64,000 nt of DNA, taken from positions 1 to 64,000 of the forward strand of contig JADJKL010000007.1 in NCBI GenBank assembly GCA_016706055.1, read 5' to 3'. The translations under genes and the position numbers were made by a program. The notes beneath the pieces were generated by a model, which saw nothing but the letters and a program-made list of their open reading frames with translations, did no database searches and was not told where the DNA came from. Shown here piece after piece: positions 53,646 through 62,628 of the stretch. This DNA is from Chitinophagaceae bacterium (lineage in GTDB: Bacteria; Bacteroidota; Bacteroidia; Chitinophagales; Chitinophagaceae). Numbering within the stretch: the stretch's first letter is position 1; every line of letters begins with the position of its first letter.

Positions 53646-54995
53646 ATGATTGATGCAGCCATACTATCAAATCGAATTATTACTCCTAATGGAATAAAGA
53701 AAGCTATTGTATTAATAGAACAAGGAAAGATAGCTGCTATCACCAACGAATTACCACAAGGAAATTTCCCAATTGAAGATATTGGTGACAATGTTTTAAT
53801 GGCTGGCATTGTTGATCCGCATGTGCATATTAACGAACCCGGCAGAACGGATTGGGAAGGATTTGATACGGCTACTAAAGCTGCATTGGCAGGTGGAATT
53901 ACTTCGTTAGTGGAAATGCCGCTGAATGCATCACCCGTTACCACAACCGTAAAAGCATTTGAAGAAAAAATAAACGCTGCGAAAGGGAAACTACATACCA
54001 ACTGTGGATTCTGGGGCGGCATTATTCCGGGAAATGAAAAAGAGATAGAACCATTAATAGAAAAAGCCCGCCTGAATGACACAGTCGGGCAGGGAGTGCT
54101 GGGCTTCAAAGCATTTCTCACTCATTCAGGTATTGATGAATTTCCAAATGTTACAGAAGAGGATTTAAGAAAAGCAATGCCCATCATTGCAAAGCATAAC
54201 TTACCATTATTAGTACACTGCGAACTTTCAGACCAGAGTCTCCATTCGCCACTAACTATAAATCGTTACAATGACTATCTACAATCAAGACCAAAAAATT
54301 GGGAAGACAATGCCATCGCTTTAATGATCCGCTTATGCGAAGAATTTAATTGCCGCACACATATCGTTCATTTATCTTCTGCTGATTCAATTGAGCAAAT
54401 CGTAAAGGCAAAACAAAAAGGATTGCCGATTACGGTAGAAACAGCGCAGCATTATTTATATTTTATTGCAGAACAAATAAAAGACGGAAGTACTGAATTT
54501 AAATGTGCGCCGCCGATAAGAGAAAAGGAAAATAATACAAAGCTCTGGCAGGCTTTGAAAGAAGGTATCATTGATTTTGTAGCTACCGATCATTCTCCGG
54601 CTCCATCGGAAATGAAAGAAACAGCAAGTGGAGATTTTATGAAAGCATGGGGCGGCATTGCATCCTTACAATTTGCCTTACCTGTGTTGTGGACGGCTGC
54701 CCAGAAAAATAATGGTAGTTTGAGTGATGTTGCAAAATGGCTTTGCGAAAAACCAGCATTGTTACCATCATTAAAATCAAAAGGAAAAATAGAAGTGGGT
54801 TACGATGCAGACTTCGTAATCTGGAATCCAGAAGAAAAATTTACCGGAACAGCAAAAGACATTCTTCATAAACACAAGCTAACACCGTATCTTAATGAAG
54901 AATTATCGGGAGTGGTGAAGCAAACATGGCTTAAGGGAACAAAGGTCTATGATGAACAAAAATTTTTACATTTGAATAAAGGAACTGTTTTATAA
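53646..54995 (+). CDS. allB: Allantoinase
   Basis: A cyclic amidohydrolase of 449 residues that opens the allantoin ring to allantoate. The metal-binding HxH appears in GIVDPHVHINEPGRTDWEGF, the carboxylated Lys in GFKAFLTHSG, further His in LLVHCELSD and THIVHLSSAD, and the Asp in FVATDHSPAP. The sequence DPHVH...EPGRTDWEG is typical of allantoinase rather than dihydroorotase, and the genes around it agree. ATG 53646 is chosen over an upstream codon in the repeat. The alc gene follows after 2 bases. Confidence 0.95.
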   Translation: MIDAAILSNRIITPNGIKKAIVLIEQGKIAAITNELPQGNFPIEDIGDNVLMAGIVDPHVHINEPGRTDWEGFDTATKAALAGGITSLVEMPLNASPVTTTVKAFEEKINAAKGKLHTNCGFWGGIIPGNEKEIEPLIEKARLNDTVGQGVLGFKAFLTHSGIDEFPNVTEEDLRKAMPIIAKHNLPLLVHCELSDQSLHSPLTINRYNDYLQSRPKNWEDNAIALMIRLCEEFNCRTHIVHLSSADSIEQIVKAKQKGLPITVETAQHYLYFIAEQIKDGSTEFKCAPPIREKENNTKLWQALKEGIIDFVATDHSPAPSEMKETASGDFMKAWGGIASLQFALPVLWTAAQKNNGSLSDVAKWLCEKPALLPSLKSKGKIEVGYDADFVIWNPEEKFTGTAKDILHKHKLTPYLNEELSGVVKQTWLKGTKVYDEQKFLHLNKGTVL

Positions 54996-54997
54996 TT

Positions 54998-56002
54998 ATG
55001 GATAACACAAACGAACCAGCATTTACAAAGCTTACAGACCTGGCAGCAGAAAGGCTGGGTGGCAAGACAATATCCTGTAGCGATGATTTTTTTGCAGAAA
55101 AAGAAAATTTATTAAAATCCGGCCGTGGTGTTTTTATTGCCGATAAATATACCGACCGTGGTAAATGGATGGACGGCTGGGAAAGCCGTCGCAAAAGAAC
55201 CGAAGGGCATGACTGGTGCATTATTCAATTAGCAACATCAGGAAAAATTCACGGAGTGGATATAGACACCAATTATTTCTTGGGCAATCATCCGCCGCAT
55301 GCTTCTATCGAAGCCGCTAATATTTCTACAACGGAAGAAATAAATTTCGATACAATAGCATGGAAGGAAATATTACCTCAGTCGCCATTGGAACCGGGCT
55401 CTCAAAACTTTTATGCAATAGAAGATCAAAGCATTTATACACATTTAAAATTACATATCTATCCCGATGGCGGTGTGGCAAGATTAAAAGTGTATGGCGA
55501 AGTTTTTAAAGACTGGGCAACAGTTGATGCCAGCGAAACAATCAATTTGGCAGCTACAACTAATGGCGCAAAGTCTGTTTTATGTAACGATATGTTCTTC
55601 TCTCATATGGACAATCTCATCATGCCCGGAAGAGGAATTAATATGGGTGATGGATGGGAAACAAAAAGAAACCGAACACCTGCTAATAAAGATTGGGTGA
55701 TTGTACGTTTGGCTCACAAAGGAATAATAGAAAAAATATTAGTTGACACTTGTCACTTCAAAGGCAATTATCCCGATAGTTGCTTGATAGAAGGCTGCGA
55801 CATTGCATATAAAGATGAAAGTAAATTGGGCACTGATGCTATTGAATGGACAACCATTTTACCGCAAGAAAAATTAAGTGCCGATGTGGAGCATTTGTTT
55901 GAAGATGAAATAAAAAATAAAGGTCCGTTTACACATGCAAGGCTTACCATCTTTCCGGATGGCGGCGTAAGCAGGTTACGTTTATGGGGGAGAATAAAAT
56001 AA
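54998..56002 (+). CDS. alc: Allantoicase
   Basis: It hydrolyses allantoate to ureidoglycolate and urea. The protein has two related jelly-roll halves, as the family does. NYFLGNHPPHASIEA in the first is echoed by CHFKGNYPDSCLIEG in the second, and HLKLHIYPDGGVARLKVYG by HARLTIFPDGGVSRLRLWG. MDGWESRRKR and GDGWETKRNR are likewise paired. Length 334 residues is normal. Its stop overlaps the uraD start by one base (TAATG), so it is part of an operon. Confidence 0.95.
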   Translation: MDNTNEPAFTKLTDLAAERLGGKTISCSDDFFAEKENLLKSGRGVFIADKYTDRGKWMDGWESRRKRTEGHDWCIIQLATSGKIHGVDIDTNYFLGNHPPHASIEAANISTTEEINFDTIAWKEILPQSPLEPGSQNFYAIEDQSIYTHLKLHIYPDGGVARLKVYGEVFKDWATVDASETINLAATTNGAKSVLCNDMFFSHMDNLIMPGRGINMGDGWETKRNRTPANKDWVIVRLAHKGIIEKILVDTCHFKGNYPDSCLIEGCDIAYKDESKLGTDAIEWTTILPQEKLSADVEHLFEDEIKNKGPFTHARLTIFPDGGVSRLRLWGRIK

Positions 56003-56505
56003 TGACATTAGCAGAATTAAATACAATAAGTCAGCCACAACTCAGAGAAGAGTTGCTCAAATGCTGTGGCTCGTCAACATGGGTAAAAATGATGATGACT
56101 TATTTTCCAACAGATAATATGGAAGAGCTGTTGGAGAATGCAGAAGAACTGTGGACCGAATGTAGTGATGACGATTGGAAAGAAGCATTTACACATCACC
56201 CAAAAATCGGCGATGTAGAATCGCTGACAAAAAAATTTGCATCAACTGCTGAATGGGCATCCGGAGAACAAAGTGCCGTAAACACCGCTTCCAAAGAAAC
56301 AATTGAAGCTTTGGCAGAAGCCAACCGCTTGTACGAAGAAAAATTCGATTATATCTTTATTGTGTGTGCCACCGGAAAGTCTGCAGAAGAAATGTTAGGA
56401 CTTTTACAAGAAAGAATAAATAATAAGCCGGAGGATGAATTAAGAATTGCCGCTGCTGAACAACTTAAAATAACTAAACTACGTTTACAAAAACTAATTG
56501 CATGA
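56002..56505 (+). CDS. uraD: OHCU decarboxylase
   Basis: This 167-residue all-helical protein converts 2-oxo-4-hydroxy-4-carboxy-5-ureidoimidazoline to S-allantoin. The catalytic His is in FTHHPKIGDVESL, followed by EQSAVNTASKETIEALAEANRLYEEKF and FIVCATGKSAEEML, all family hallmarks. ATG 56002 overlaps the alc stop, so the earlier codon at 55984 is not preferred. It overlaps uraH by 4 bases. Confidence 0.95.
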   Translation: MTLAELNTISQPQLREELLKCCGSSTWVKMMMTYFPTDNMEELLENAEELWTECSDDDWKEAFTHHPKIGDVESLTKKFASTAEWASGEQSAVNTASKETIEALAEANRLYEEKFDYIFIVCATGKSAEEMLGLLQERINNKPEDELRIAAAEQLKITKLRLQKLIA

Positions 56506-56840
56506 GCCAACTTACCACACATATTCTTGACACATCAAAAGGAAAACCCGCAGCTGGAGTTCTAGTTAATTTATTTCAACAGGAAAATAATAGCTGGAAA
56601 GAAATTGCTTCGGGAGTTACCAATGCTGATGGCCGTATTGCAGACTTAATAAAGAAAGATGTAATGCTGGCTTCAGGTGATTATAAATTAAATTTTGAAA
56701 CGAAAGCATACTTTGATAAACAAGATATTGAAACCTTTTATCCATTTGTAGAAATTGTATTCACCATTACTGATGGCGAACATTATCATGTGCCGTTATT
56801 ATTAAATCCATTTGGGTATTCTACATACAGGGGATCTTAG
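56502..56840 (+). CDS. uraH: 5-Hydroxyisourate hydrolase (transthyretin-like)
   Basis: It hydrolyses 5-hydroxyisourate to OHCU. The 112-residue protein has the N-terminal LTTHILDTSKGKPAAGV with the catalytic His, NADGRI with the Arg, and the family signature near the end: HYHVPLLLNPFGYSTYRGS (usually YRGS at the C-terminus). It starts within the end of uraD (ATGA overlap). The next 460 bases are a repeat cassette that carries an unrelated gene. Confidence 0.96.
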   Translation: MSQLTTHILDTSKGKPAAGVLVNLFQQENNSWKEIASGVTNADGRIADLIKKDVMLASGDYKLNFETKAYFDKQDIETFYPFVEIVFTITDGEHYHVPLLLNPFGYSTYRGS

Positions 56841-56843
56841 AAT

Positions 56844-57306
56844 GGAGCACAAAGGACACTAAGAAATACAAAGAACACTATGAATGAAGAAGAAGTAATA
56901 AAGATAGTTCTGGACGAGGCTTTCCACATTCATAAAACCATAGGACCTGGAATGCTTGAAAATGTTTATCAAACATGTTTGTCCTACCGTATTAAACAAA
57001 GAGGCTTATATGTCGAATCAGAAAAACCAATTCCTGTAATATTTGAAGAAATAAAAATGGATTGTGGTTATAGAGCAGATATTGTTGTAGAAGGAAAAGT
57101 AATTGTTGAAACAAAAAACATTGAAGCAATTGCAGATATTCATATTGCACAGCTATTAACTTATTTGCGATTTCTGAATCTTAGACATGGTTTAATTTTA
57201 AACTTCAAAACAGTATTGTTAAAGAACGGTATTAAAAGAGTATTAAATGGATATGAAAAATAATCTCTTTGTGTTCTTCGTGTAATCATTGTGAACTTTG
57301 TGCTCC
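56844..57306. repeat. Inverted-repeat cassette carrying a GxxExxY gene
   Basis: The left arm 56844-56878 and the right arm 57271-57306 are inverted copies. The outer 11 bases (GGAGCACAAAG) are identical and about 26 of 36 match overall, including GAACAC at the inner end. The arms resemble the empty hairpin at 53556-53630. The enclosed gene starts one base inside the left arm. The unit splits the purine cluster between uraH and the HpcH-like gene. Confidence 0.72.
56880..57263 (+). CDS. GxxExxY protein (PD-(D/E)XK nuclease superfamily)
   Basis: A 127-residue protein with the signature GPGMLENVYQTCL (GxxExxY) near residue 26. The nuclease-like core is YRADIVVEGKVIVETKNIEAI (D...ExK), followed by HIAQLLTYLRFLNLRHGLILNF. 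The family (PDDEXK_3) is widespread but has no settled function. It is often found alone between unrelated genes. Here ATG 56880 lies one base after an inverted-repeat arm, leaving the arm as the only place for a ribosome-binding site. It is not related to purine breakdown. Confidence 0.88.
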   Translation: MNEEEVIKIVLDEAFHIHKTIGPGMLENVYQTCLSYRIKQRGLYVESEKPIPVIFEEIKMDCGYRADIVVEGKVIVETKNIEAIADIHIAQLLTYLRFLNLRHGLILNFKTVLLKNGIKRVLNGYEK

Positions 57307-57321
57307 TTAAAACTTTAGAAT

Positions 57322-58752
57322 ATGAATCTTTCCATCGCCGATATTGAAAAAGAAATATTATTGAATTCGCTGAAAGATGCGAACCTCAAATTCCAACAAA
57401 TTTATCCGGGTGATAAACCGGACAGACAAGCAGTGCATACGGTTTATGGCGGTGCCAATCTTTTTAAAGCAGATACCTGTATCAAACTGGGTGAAATTGC
57501 GTTGGATAATTTATTGACCTATGCTCCCGACTTTGTTGCATTGGCTAACGTACTGGAAATGGAAGGATATAAAGCTTTGCCAACGGATGAAAAGAAGATT
57601 GCCAAACTGACTAAGAAGTTAGATAAGATGGATGAAGTAGAAAGAAAACAACATCCTGCCTGGCTGGCTTATACAGTTTATAATAAGATCATCAAAAAGC
57701 TACAAACAGAAGCTGTTGAAGATTTTAGAATTGATTTTGAAGATGGCTTTGGTAACAGACCTGATGCAGAAGAAGATGAAACAGCGGTAAATGCAGCCAC
57801 TGCATTAGCGGAAGGAATGAATGAAAAAACAATTTCTCCATTTATTGGAATCCGTATCAAACCTTTTACAGAAGATTTAAAGAACCGTGGTGTAAGAACG
57901 ATGGATATTTTTCTAACAACATTGCTGGAGAAAACTGGTGGGAAACTCCCTGATAATTTTATTGTGATGTTGCCGAAAGTAACGATACCAGAACAGGTAA
58001 CAACAATGGTTCGTTTATTGGAAATCATTGAAAAGAAAAATAATCTTGCTGCTGGTAGTTTGAAAATGGAAACGATGGTGGAAGCCACACAGATTATCAT
58101 GGATGATGAAGGAAAAAATCCATTGATGAAAATTATACGGGCTGGAGAAGGCAGATTGATTGCTGCACACTTTGGAACTTATGATTACACTGCATCCTGT
58201 GGCATCACAGCAAAGTACCAAACGATGGCTCATCCTGTTTGCGATTTTGCACATCATATGACAAAAGTGGCATTGGGTGGGACAGGAATTTTTTTATCAG
58301 ACGGTGCTACGAATGTAATGCCGGTTGCGCCACATCGTGGTGATAAACTTTCTGCAAAACAATTAAAAGAGAACCGTCAGTCGGTACACAATGCATGGCG
58401 TATTGGGTACAATCATTCTATGCATTCACTTATCAATGGTTTTTACCAAGGTTGGGATTTAAATCCTGCTCAACTACCTATGCGGTATGCAGCTACGTAT
58501 AATTTCTTTTTGAGCAGCATGGAAGATGCCACACATCGGTTGAAAACTTTTGTTGACCGTTCTGCCATTTCCACATTAACCGGAGATATTTTTGATGATG
58601 CTGCAACAGGACAGGGCTTATTAAATTTCTTTTTAAAAGCAATGAACTGCGGAGCGATTACTGAAGAAGAAGCAACCGCTACAGGTTTAACAATTGAAGA
58701 AATACATACAAGATCATTCTATAAAATATTACAAGGCAGAAGAGGGAACTGA
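57322..58752 (+). CDS. HpcH/HpaI aldolase-like protein (DUF6986-like)
   Basis: A 476-residue protein of the phosphoenolpyruvate/pyruvate TIM-barrel superfamily. The acidic residues of FRIDFEDGFGNRPDAEED, IGIRIKPF, NFIVMLPKVTIPEQV, METMVEATQIIMDDEG and AAHFGTYDYTASCGI fit the metal-binding barrel of HpcH/citrate-lyase-beta and malate-synthase-like proteins. Proteins of this kind are found with allantoin genes in several bacteria. A role in handling glyoxylate or ureidoglycolate is plausible but unproven. It follows the GxxExxY cassette by 58 bases and would otherwise adjoin uraH. Confidence 0.75.
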   Translation: MNLSIADIEKEILLNSLKDANLKFQQIYPGDKPDRQAVHTVYGGANLFKADTCIKLGEIALDNLLTYAPDFVALANVLEMEGYKALPTDEKKIAKLTKKLDKMDEVERKQHPAWLAYTVYNKIIKKLQTEAVEDFRIDFEDGFGNRPDAEEDETAVNAATALAEGMNEKTISPFIGIRIKPFTEDLKNRGVRTMDIFLTTLLEKTGGKLPDNFIVMLPKVTIPEQVTTMVRLLEIIEKKNNLAAGSLKMETMVEATQIIMDDEGKNPLMKIIRAGEGRLIAAHFGTYDYTASCGITAKYQTMAHPVCDFAHHMTKVALGGTGIFLSDGATNVMPVAPHRGDKLSAKQLKENRQSVHNAWRIGYNHSMHSLINGFYQGWDLNPAQLPMRYAATYNFFLSSMEDATHRLKTFVDRSAISTLTGDIFDDAATGQGLLNFFLKAMNCGAITEEEATATGLTIEEIHTRSFYKILQGRRGN

Positions 58753-58770
58753 GGCCCGTTTGCATTTTTG

Positions 58771-58778
58771 TAGATTTG
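58771..58778 (+). promoter_or_regulatory. Possible -7 box TAGATTTG
   Basis: It matches TAnnTTTG and lies 18 bases before ATG 58797. No well-spaced -33 TTTG was found, so the call is tentative. Confidence 0.45.
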
Positions 58779-58796
58779 CTGCTAAACATTTCAAAA

Positions 58797-59918
58797 ATGA
58801 CGATTGCTGTATTAGGAGCTGGCATGGTAGGCCGTGCCATTGCATTGGATCTTGCTAAAGAGTATAAAGTAACTTGTTTTGACCTGAATGCTTTCAATTT
58901 GGAGAAAGTAAAAAGCAGAAACGATACTATCGAAATAGTCGCTGCCGATCTTTCACAGTTTACTGAATACAAAACATGGTTCTCCCCTTTTGATATAGTT
59001 GTAACTGCCGTTCCTGGTTTTATGGGTTACAAAACACTGGAAGCAGTTATCAATGCAGAAAAGAATGTAGTAGATATTTCTTTCTTTCCCGAAGATGCTT
59101 TGGCTTTGGATGAATTGGCAAAAGAAAAAAATGTAACGGTTATTACAGATTGCGGTGTTGCACCAGGTATGAGTAATTTTATTTTGGGAAGATATAATGA
59201 AGAGATAAATGTCACCTCTTTCGAATGTTATGTTGGAGGATTGCCCAAAGAAAAGAAACCGCCCTTTGAATACAAAGCACCTTTCTCACCAGTAGATGTA
59301 ATACAAGAATATATCCGACCTGCAAGATTAGTAGAGAACGGCTCAATTGTTACAAAGCCTGCATTGAGTGACAGAGAAATAATGGAATTTGATAAAGCTG
59401 GGGAACTGGAAGCCTTTAATACAGATGGTCTTCGTTCATTGATCTACACAATGAACCATATTCCCGATATGAAGGAAAAAACATTGCGGTACGAAGGTCA
59501 TATTGATTTGATCATCGCCTTGCAGCAGGCAGGTTTTTTTGATACAACAGCATTACGAATTAATGATGTGGATATTACTCCATTAGAGTTTACATCAAAG
59601 CTTTTAGTAAACGAATGGAAGCTGGAAGAAGAAGAAGAAGAGTTCACCGTAATGAAAGTAATTGTGAAAGGAGAAGACAAAACAGTTGAGTATAATTTAT
59701 ATGACGAATACGATGCTGCCACCAAAACATCTTCAATGGCAAGAACAACTGGCTACACTTGCACCGCAGCAGTCAATTTAATTGCAAAGAATATGTTCAC
59801 AGAAAAAGGAGTCTTCCCTCCGGAACTGATTGGAAAAGATAAAACCTGCTTTGACTTTGTAATCAATTATCTAAAAGAAAGAAATGTGAACTGGGAGCCC
59901 CTGCTACATTCCGTTTAA
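58797..59918 (+). CDS. Saccharopine dehydrogenase family protein
   Basis: A 373-residue NAD(P)-binding protein: Rossmann start IAVLGAGMVGRAIALDLAKEY, then VVTAVPGFMGYKTLEAVI, ITDCGVAPGMSNFILG and MARTTGYTCTAAVNLIA. This matches the saccharopine reductase/LYS9-like family, members of which act in lysine or polyamine metabolism. The substrate here is unknown. ATG 58797 begins the dinucleotide fold. It may have its own promoter, and it ends before a terminator-like hairpin. Confidence 0.88.
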   Translation: MTIAVLGAGMVGRAIALDLAKEYKVTCFDLNAFNLEKVKSRNDTIEIVAADLSQFTEYKTWFSPFDIVVTAVPGFMGYKTLEAVINAEKNVVDISFFPEDALALDELAKEKNVTVITDCGVAPGMSNFILGRYNEEINVTSFECYVGGLPKEKKPPFEYKAPFSPVDVIQEYIRPARLVENGSIVTKPALSDREIMEFDKAGELEAFNTDGLRSLIYTMNHIPDMKEKTLRYEGHIDLIIALQQAGFFDTTALRINDVDITPLEFTSKLLVNEWKLEEEEEEFTVMKVIVKGEDKTVEYNLYDEYDAATKTSSMARTTGYTCTAAVNLIAKNMFTEKGVFPPELIGKDKTCFDFVINYLKERNVNWEPLLHSV

Positions 59919-60033
59919 TTAAATATTACTATACCCTAAAGGGAGATATAAAAACTCTTGAAAGCGTAGAAGTAATTGCAGAAAGCCTTCTAGTGTAAAT
60001 TAAAAAACTGATTAATCTAAGTTCCCCTTTTAG

Positions 60034-60069
60034 CCCCGATAAAAATCGGGGTAGGAAGGACAGGGGTTT
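60034..60069 (+). terminator. Terminator hairpin after the saccharopine-type gene
   Basis: CCCCGAT (60034-60040) pairs with ATCGGGG (60045-60051). An outer pairing of the CCCC at 60024 with GGGG at 60063 is followed by TTTTT. It may also belong to a dispersed repeat family. Confidence 0.6.
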
Positions 60070-60669
60070 TTATTCAGCTTCTGCCACCACTTCCTTTACT
60101 TCAGGAATCATCCGCTTCATCATTCCTTCAATACCTGCTTTCAGTGTAATCATTGATGAAGGACATCCGCTGCAACTTCCTTGCATGGCAAGGTTTACTG
60201 TGCCTGCGTCATAACTTTTGAATTGAATAGCGCCGCCATCCATTTCCACAGCAGGACGAACATAATTATCTAGTAGTTCTTTAATACGTTTTACAATATC
60301 ATCATCATCGGCAGATACTTCGTTGCTGCTAGTTTGTTTTACAGCTGCCAATTCTTCTTCATTGATCACCACTTTGCCTTCTTCCAAATAATCTTTCAAA
60401 AACTGACGGATAGAAGGAATCACATCCTGCCAATCTTCTGTTTCACTTGTTTTAGTAAGTGTAACAAAATTGCTGGCAATAAATACAGCTTTAATAAAGG
60501 GAAAACCAAACAACTCTGTTGCTAAAGGTGACGGCTTTGCGGTTTCAACATCTGGAAAATCAATGCTCTTGCCGGGATATAAAAGTTTATTGGCAACAAA
60601 CTTCATTGTCTCCGGGTTTGGAGTCATTTCTGTATAAATACTTATAATAGGATTACCTGTCTTAATCAT
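60070..60669 (-). CDS. NifU-like iron-sulfur carrier (Nfu type)
   Basis: A 199-residue protein with an N-terminal Nfu domain (TPNPETMKFVANKLLYPG, FGFPFIKAVFIASNFVTLTK) and a C-terminal NifU domain carrying the [4Fe-4S] motif in MQGSCSGCPSSMITLKAGIE (CxxC). It would carry clusters to target enzymes, possibly including xanthine dehydrogenase, although this is not shown by the sequence. It stands between two genes on the opposite strand. Confidence 0.93.
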   Translation of the reverse strand: MIKTGNPIISIYTEMTPNPETMKFVANKLLYPGKSIDFPDVETAKPSPLATELFGFPFIKAVFIASNFVTLTKTSETEDWQDVIPSIRQFLKDYLEEGKVVINEEELAAVKQTSSNEVSADDDDIVKRIKELLDNYVRPAVEMDGGAIQFKSYDAGTVNLAMQGSCSGCPSSMITLKAGIEGMMKRMIPEVKEVVAEAE

Positions 60670-60839
60670 AGCTCACTAATTTAAAAGTTCCCCTTCTCTA
60701 AATCTTCAGGAGACAGGCAAAAATAACAACAATTTTCAGCTTCTATTTACGAATGCAGGAAACAAGGTTGGCAGCGGCTCACGGCACTTATTTATGCCTT
60801 TACAAGCAAATTTTCGCTGAATACTACATCTTTGCTGCC

Positions 60840-61193
60840 ATGAAAAAGATATATCATCTGGGAAACTGCACTACTTGTCAGGCTATTATTAAAAATACGG
60901 GCATTGATAAAAAAGGATTTGTAATGCAGGATATTAAGTTCGAAAAAATTACACCAACACAACTCGATGAAATGAAAGCCATGGCTGGCAGTTACGAATC
61001 CCTATTCAGCCGCCGAGCAATGAAATACAAAGAGCTGGGATTGAAAGAAAAAAAGCTGGAAGAAAAAGATTACCGCAAGTTTATATTGGAAGAATACACT
61101 TTTCTAAAAAGACCAGTTGTAATCATCAAGAATAAAATATTTATCGGCAGCGAAAAGAAAACAGTAGAAGCATTAACCCAAGCTGTTAAGTGA
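60840..61193 (+). CDS. ArsC/Spx-family thioredoxin-fold protein
   Basis: A 117-residue protein with the family's start KIYHLGNCTTCQAIIKN, in which CTTC could be a redox pair. ITPTQLDEMKAMAGSYESLFSRRAMKYKEL and KRPVVIIKNKIFIGSEK follow. The catalytic Arg of arsenate reductases is not clearly placed, so it is better described as ArsC/Spx-like than as an arsenate reductase. ATG 60840 starts the fold, and the upstream frame to 60753 is not typical. Confidence 0.85.
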   Translation: MKKIYHLGNCTTCQAIIKNTGIDKKGFVMQDIKFEKITPTQLDEMKAMAGSYESLFSRRAMKYKELGLKEKKLEEKDYRKFILEEYTFLKRPVVIIKNKIFIGSEKKTVEALTQAVK

Positions 61194-62420
61194 TTTTTCT
61201 GGCAGCCATTCTTCTTTCCTTACTCAGCACTCTCCAGGTAATGATTAAACTAGCCAACATAAATATTGCAGCCATAAAAAAGGGAATACCCGGAAAATAG
61301 AAAGGCGCTTTATCCGTAGTAAAATATTTGAATAAATTATTCATTATCGGAGGGCCAATAATGATAGTTAAACTCATCAGGCTAGTCAATGTTCCCTGTA
61401 ACTCTCCTTGTTCATTATTAGACACATGACCTGCCAATGTAGATTGCAGCGATGGTCCGGCAATACCACCCAAACAATAGGGAACGATAATAGCAAACAT
61501 CATCCAGCCTTCACTTGCGAAAGAAAATAATACAAGGCCAATTGTGTATAAAATCAATCCAGCATAAATACTTTTTCGTCACCCAATTTTGGATTAATAA
61601 CTCTTGTAAGCCCAGCTTGTACAACTCCTACAGTTACACCAACTACGGCCAATGAGAGACCAACCAATTTTTCTGTCCATCCAAAACGATAAATAGTAAA
61701 GAAACTCCAGTTGGCTTGCACAGCTTGTGCCGCTAAATAAATAAGAAAGAATGTAAGTGCAAGTCCGCCAATGGCAGGTCGTTTCTTTAAAAACTTTAAA
61801 GCACCAAAAGGATTAGCTCTTTTCCATTCAAATGGTCTTCGGTTTTCTTTGCTTAAGGATTCGGGCAATACAAAGTAACCGTACAGGGCATTTACTAAAC
61901 AAAGAACTGCAGCAGCATAGAATGGTGCTCTTACGCCAAAGTCTGCAAGTAATCCACCCAATGCAGGGCCAATTACAAAGCCCAGACCGAACGCAGCACC
62001 AATCATTCCAAAATTTTTAGCTCTTGTTTGTGGTGTGCTAATGTCGGCAATATATGCAGCACCGGTAGTAAAGCTGGCTCCTGTCAATCCTGCAATGATT
62101 CGACCCACAAATAACCAACCGTATGTAGGTGCTAATGCAAGAAATAAATAATCAATGCCAAAGCCAAACAGCGATGTTAACAATACAGGACGTCTTCCAT
62201 ATTTATCACTTAGATTTCCAATAACAGGAGCAAACAAAAATTGTGTTATTGCATAGGCAGATAATAGCCATGCTCCATATGGACTTGCTTCATTTATATC
62301 AATATGTTTTAATTCGGAGATTAGGCGGGGCATTACGGGTATTATCAAACCCCAGCCCATTACATCTATAAGAAGAGTAATGAAAATAAATCCTACAGCT
62401 GCCTTGCGGTTATTTGCCAT
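61186..62420 (-). CDS. MFS transporter, TetA-like (TCR/Tet family), frameshifted
   Basis: A 12-helix major facilitator. The motif between helices 2 and 3 is GNLSDKYGRRPVLL, and the motif in helix 5 is AAFGLGFVIGPALGGLLADFG, both typical of the Tet class of drug/proton antiporters. Adding one A-equivalent to the T run at 61572-61576 joins LGDEKSIYAGLILYTIGLVLF, restoring about 411 residues. A consensus error is likely. Drug export cannot be concluded, because chromosomal members of this family are common in Bacteroidota. Its 3' end overlaps the convergent ArsC-like gene by 8 bases. Confidence 0.85.
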
Positions 62421-62552
62421 TAAAATATATGCCTGTTAATAACACAAAATTGGAAGTTTTTTTGTTTTCGGAATATATTTTTTAAATTCAGGCATGTTTT
62501 TAGACAACCGTAATATTAACAAAGCATAAAGATGTTGTTTATAACCTGCTCC

Positions 62553-62560
62553 TACCTTTG
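62553..62560 (+). promoter_or_regulatory. Possible -7 box TACCTTTG upstream of the OmpA gene
   Basis: It matches TAnnTTTG. A TTG at 62535 lies 15 bases upstream, a little closer than usual. The leader would be about 60 bases. Confidence 0.5.
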
Positions 62561-62628
62561 GAGCTCGTTAAGGCAACTACCATAGCTTATCTGCTATTGG
62601 ATATTTTTTTACCATAAAAAGAAATCAT

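Noticed and set aside
61186..62420. Tetracycline resistance gene
   Set aside because: It is TetA-like by family motifs only, and chromosomal homologues without a resistance role are common, so no resistance claim is made.
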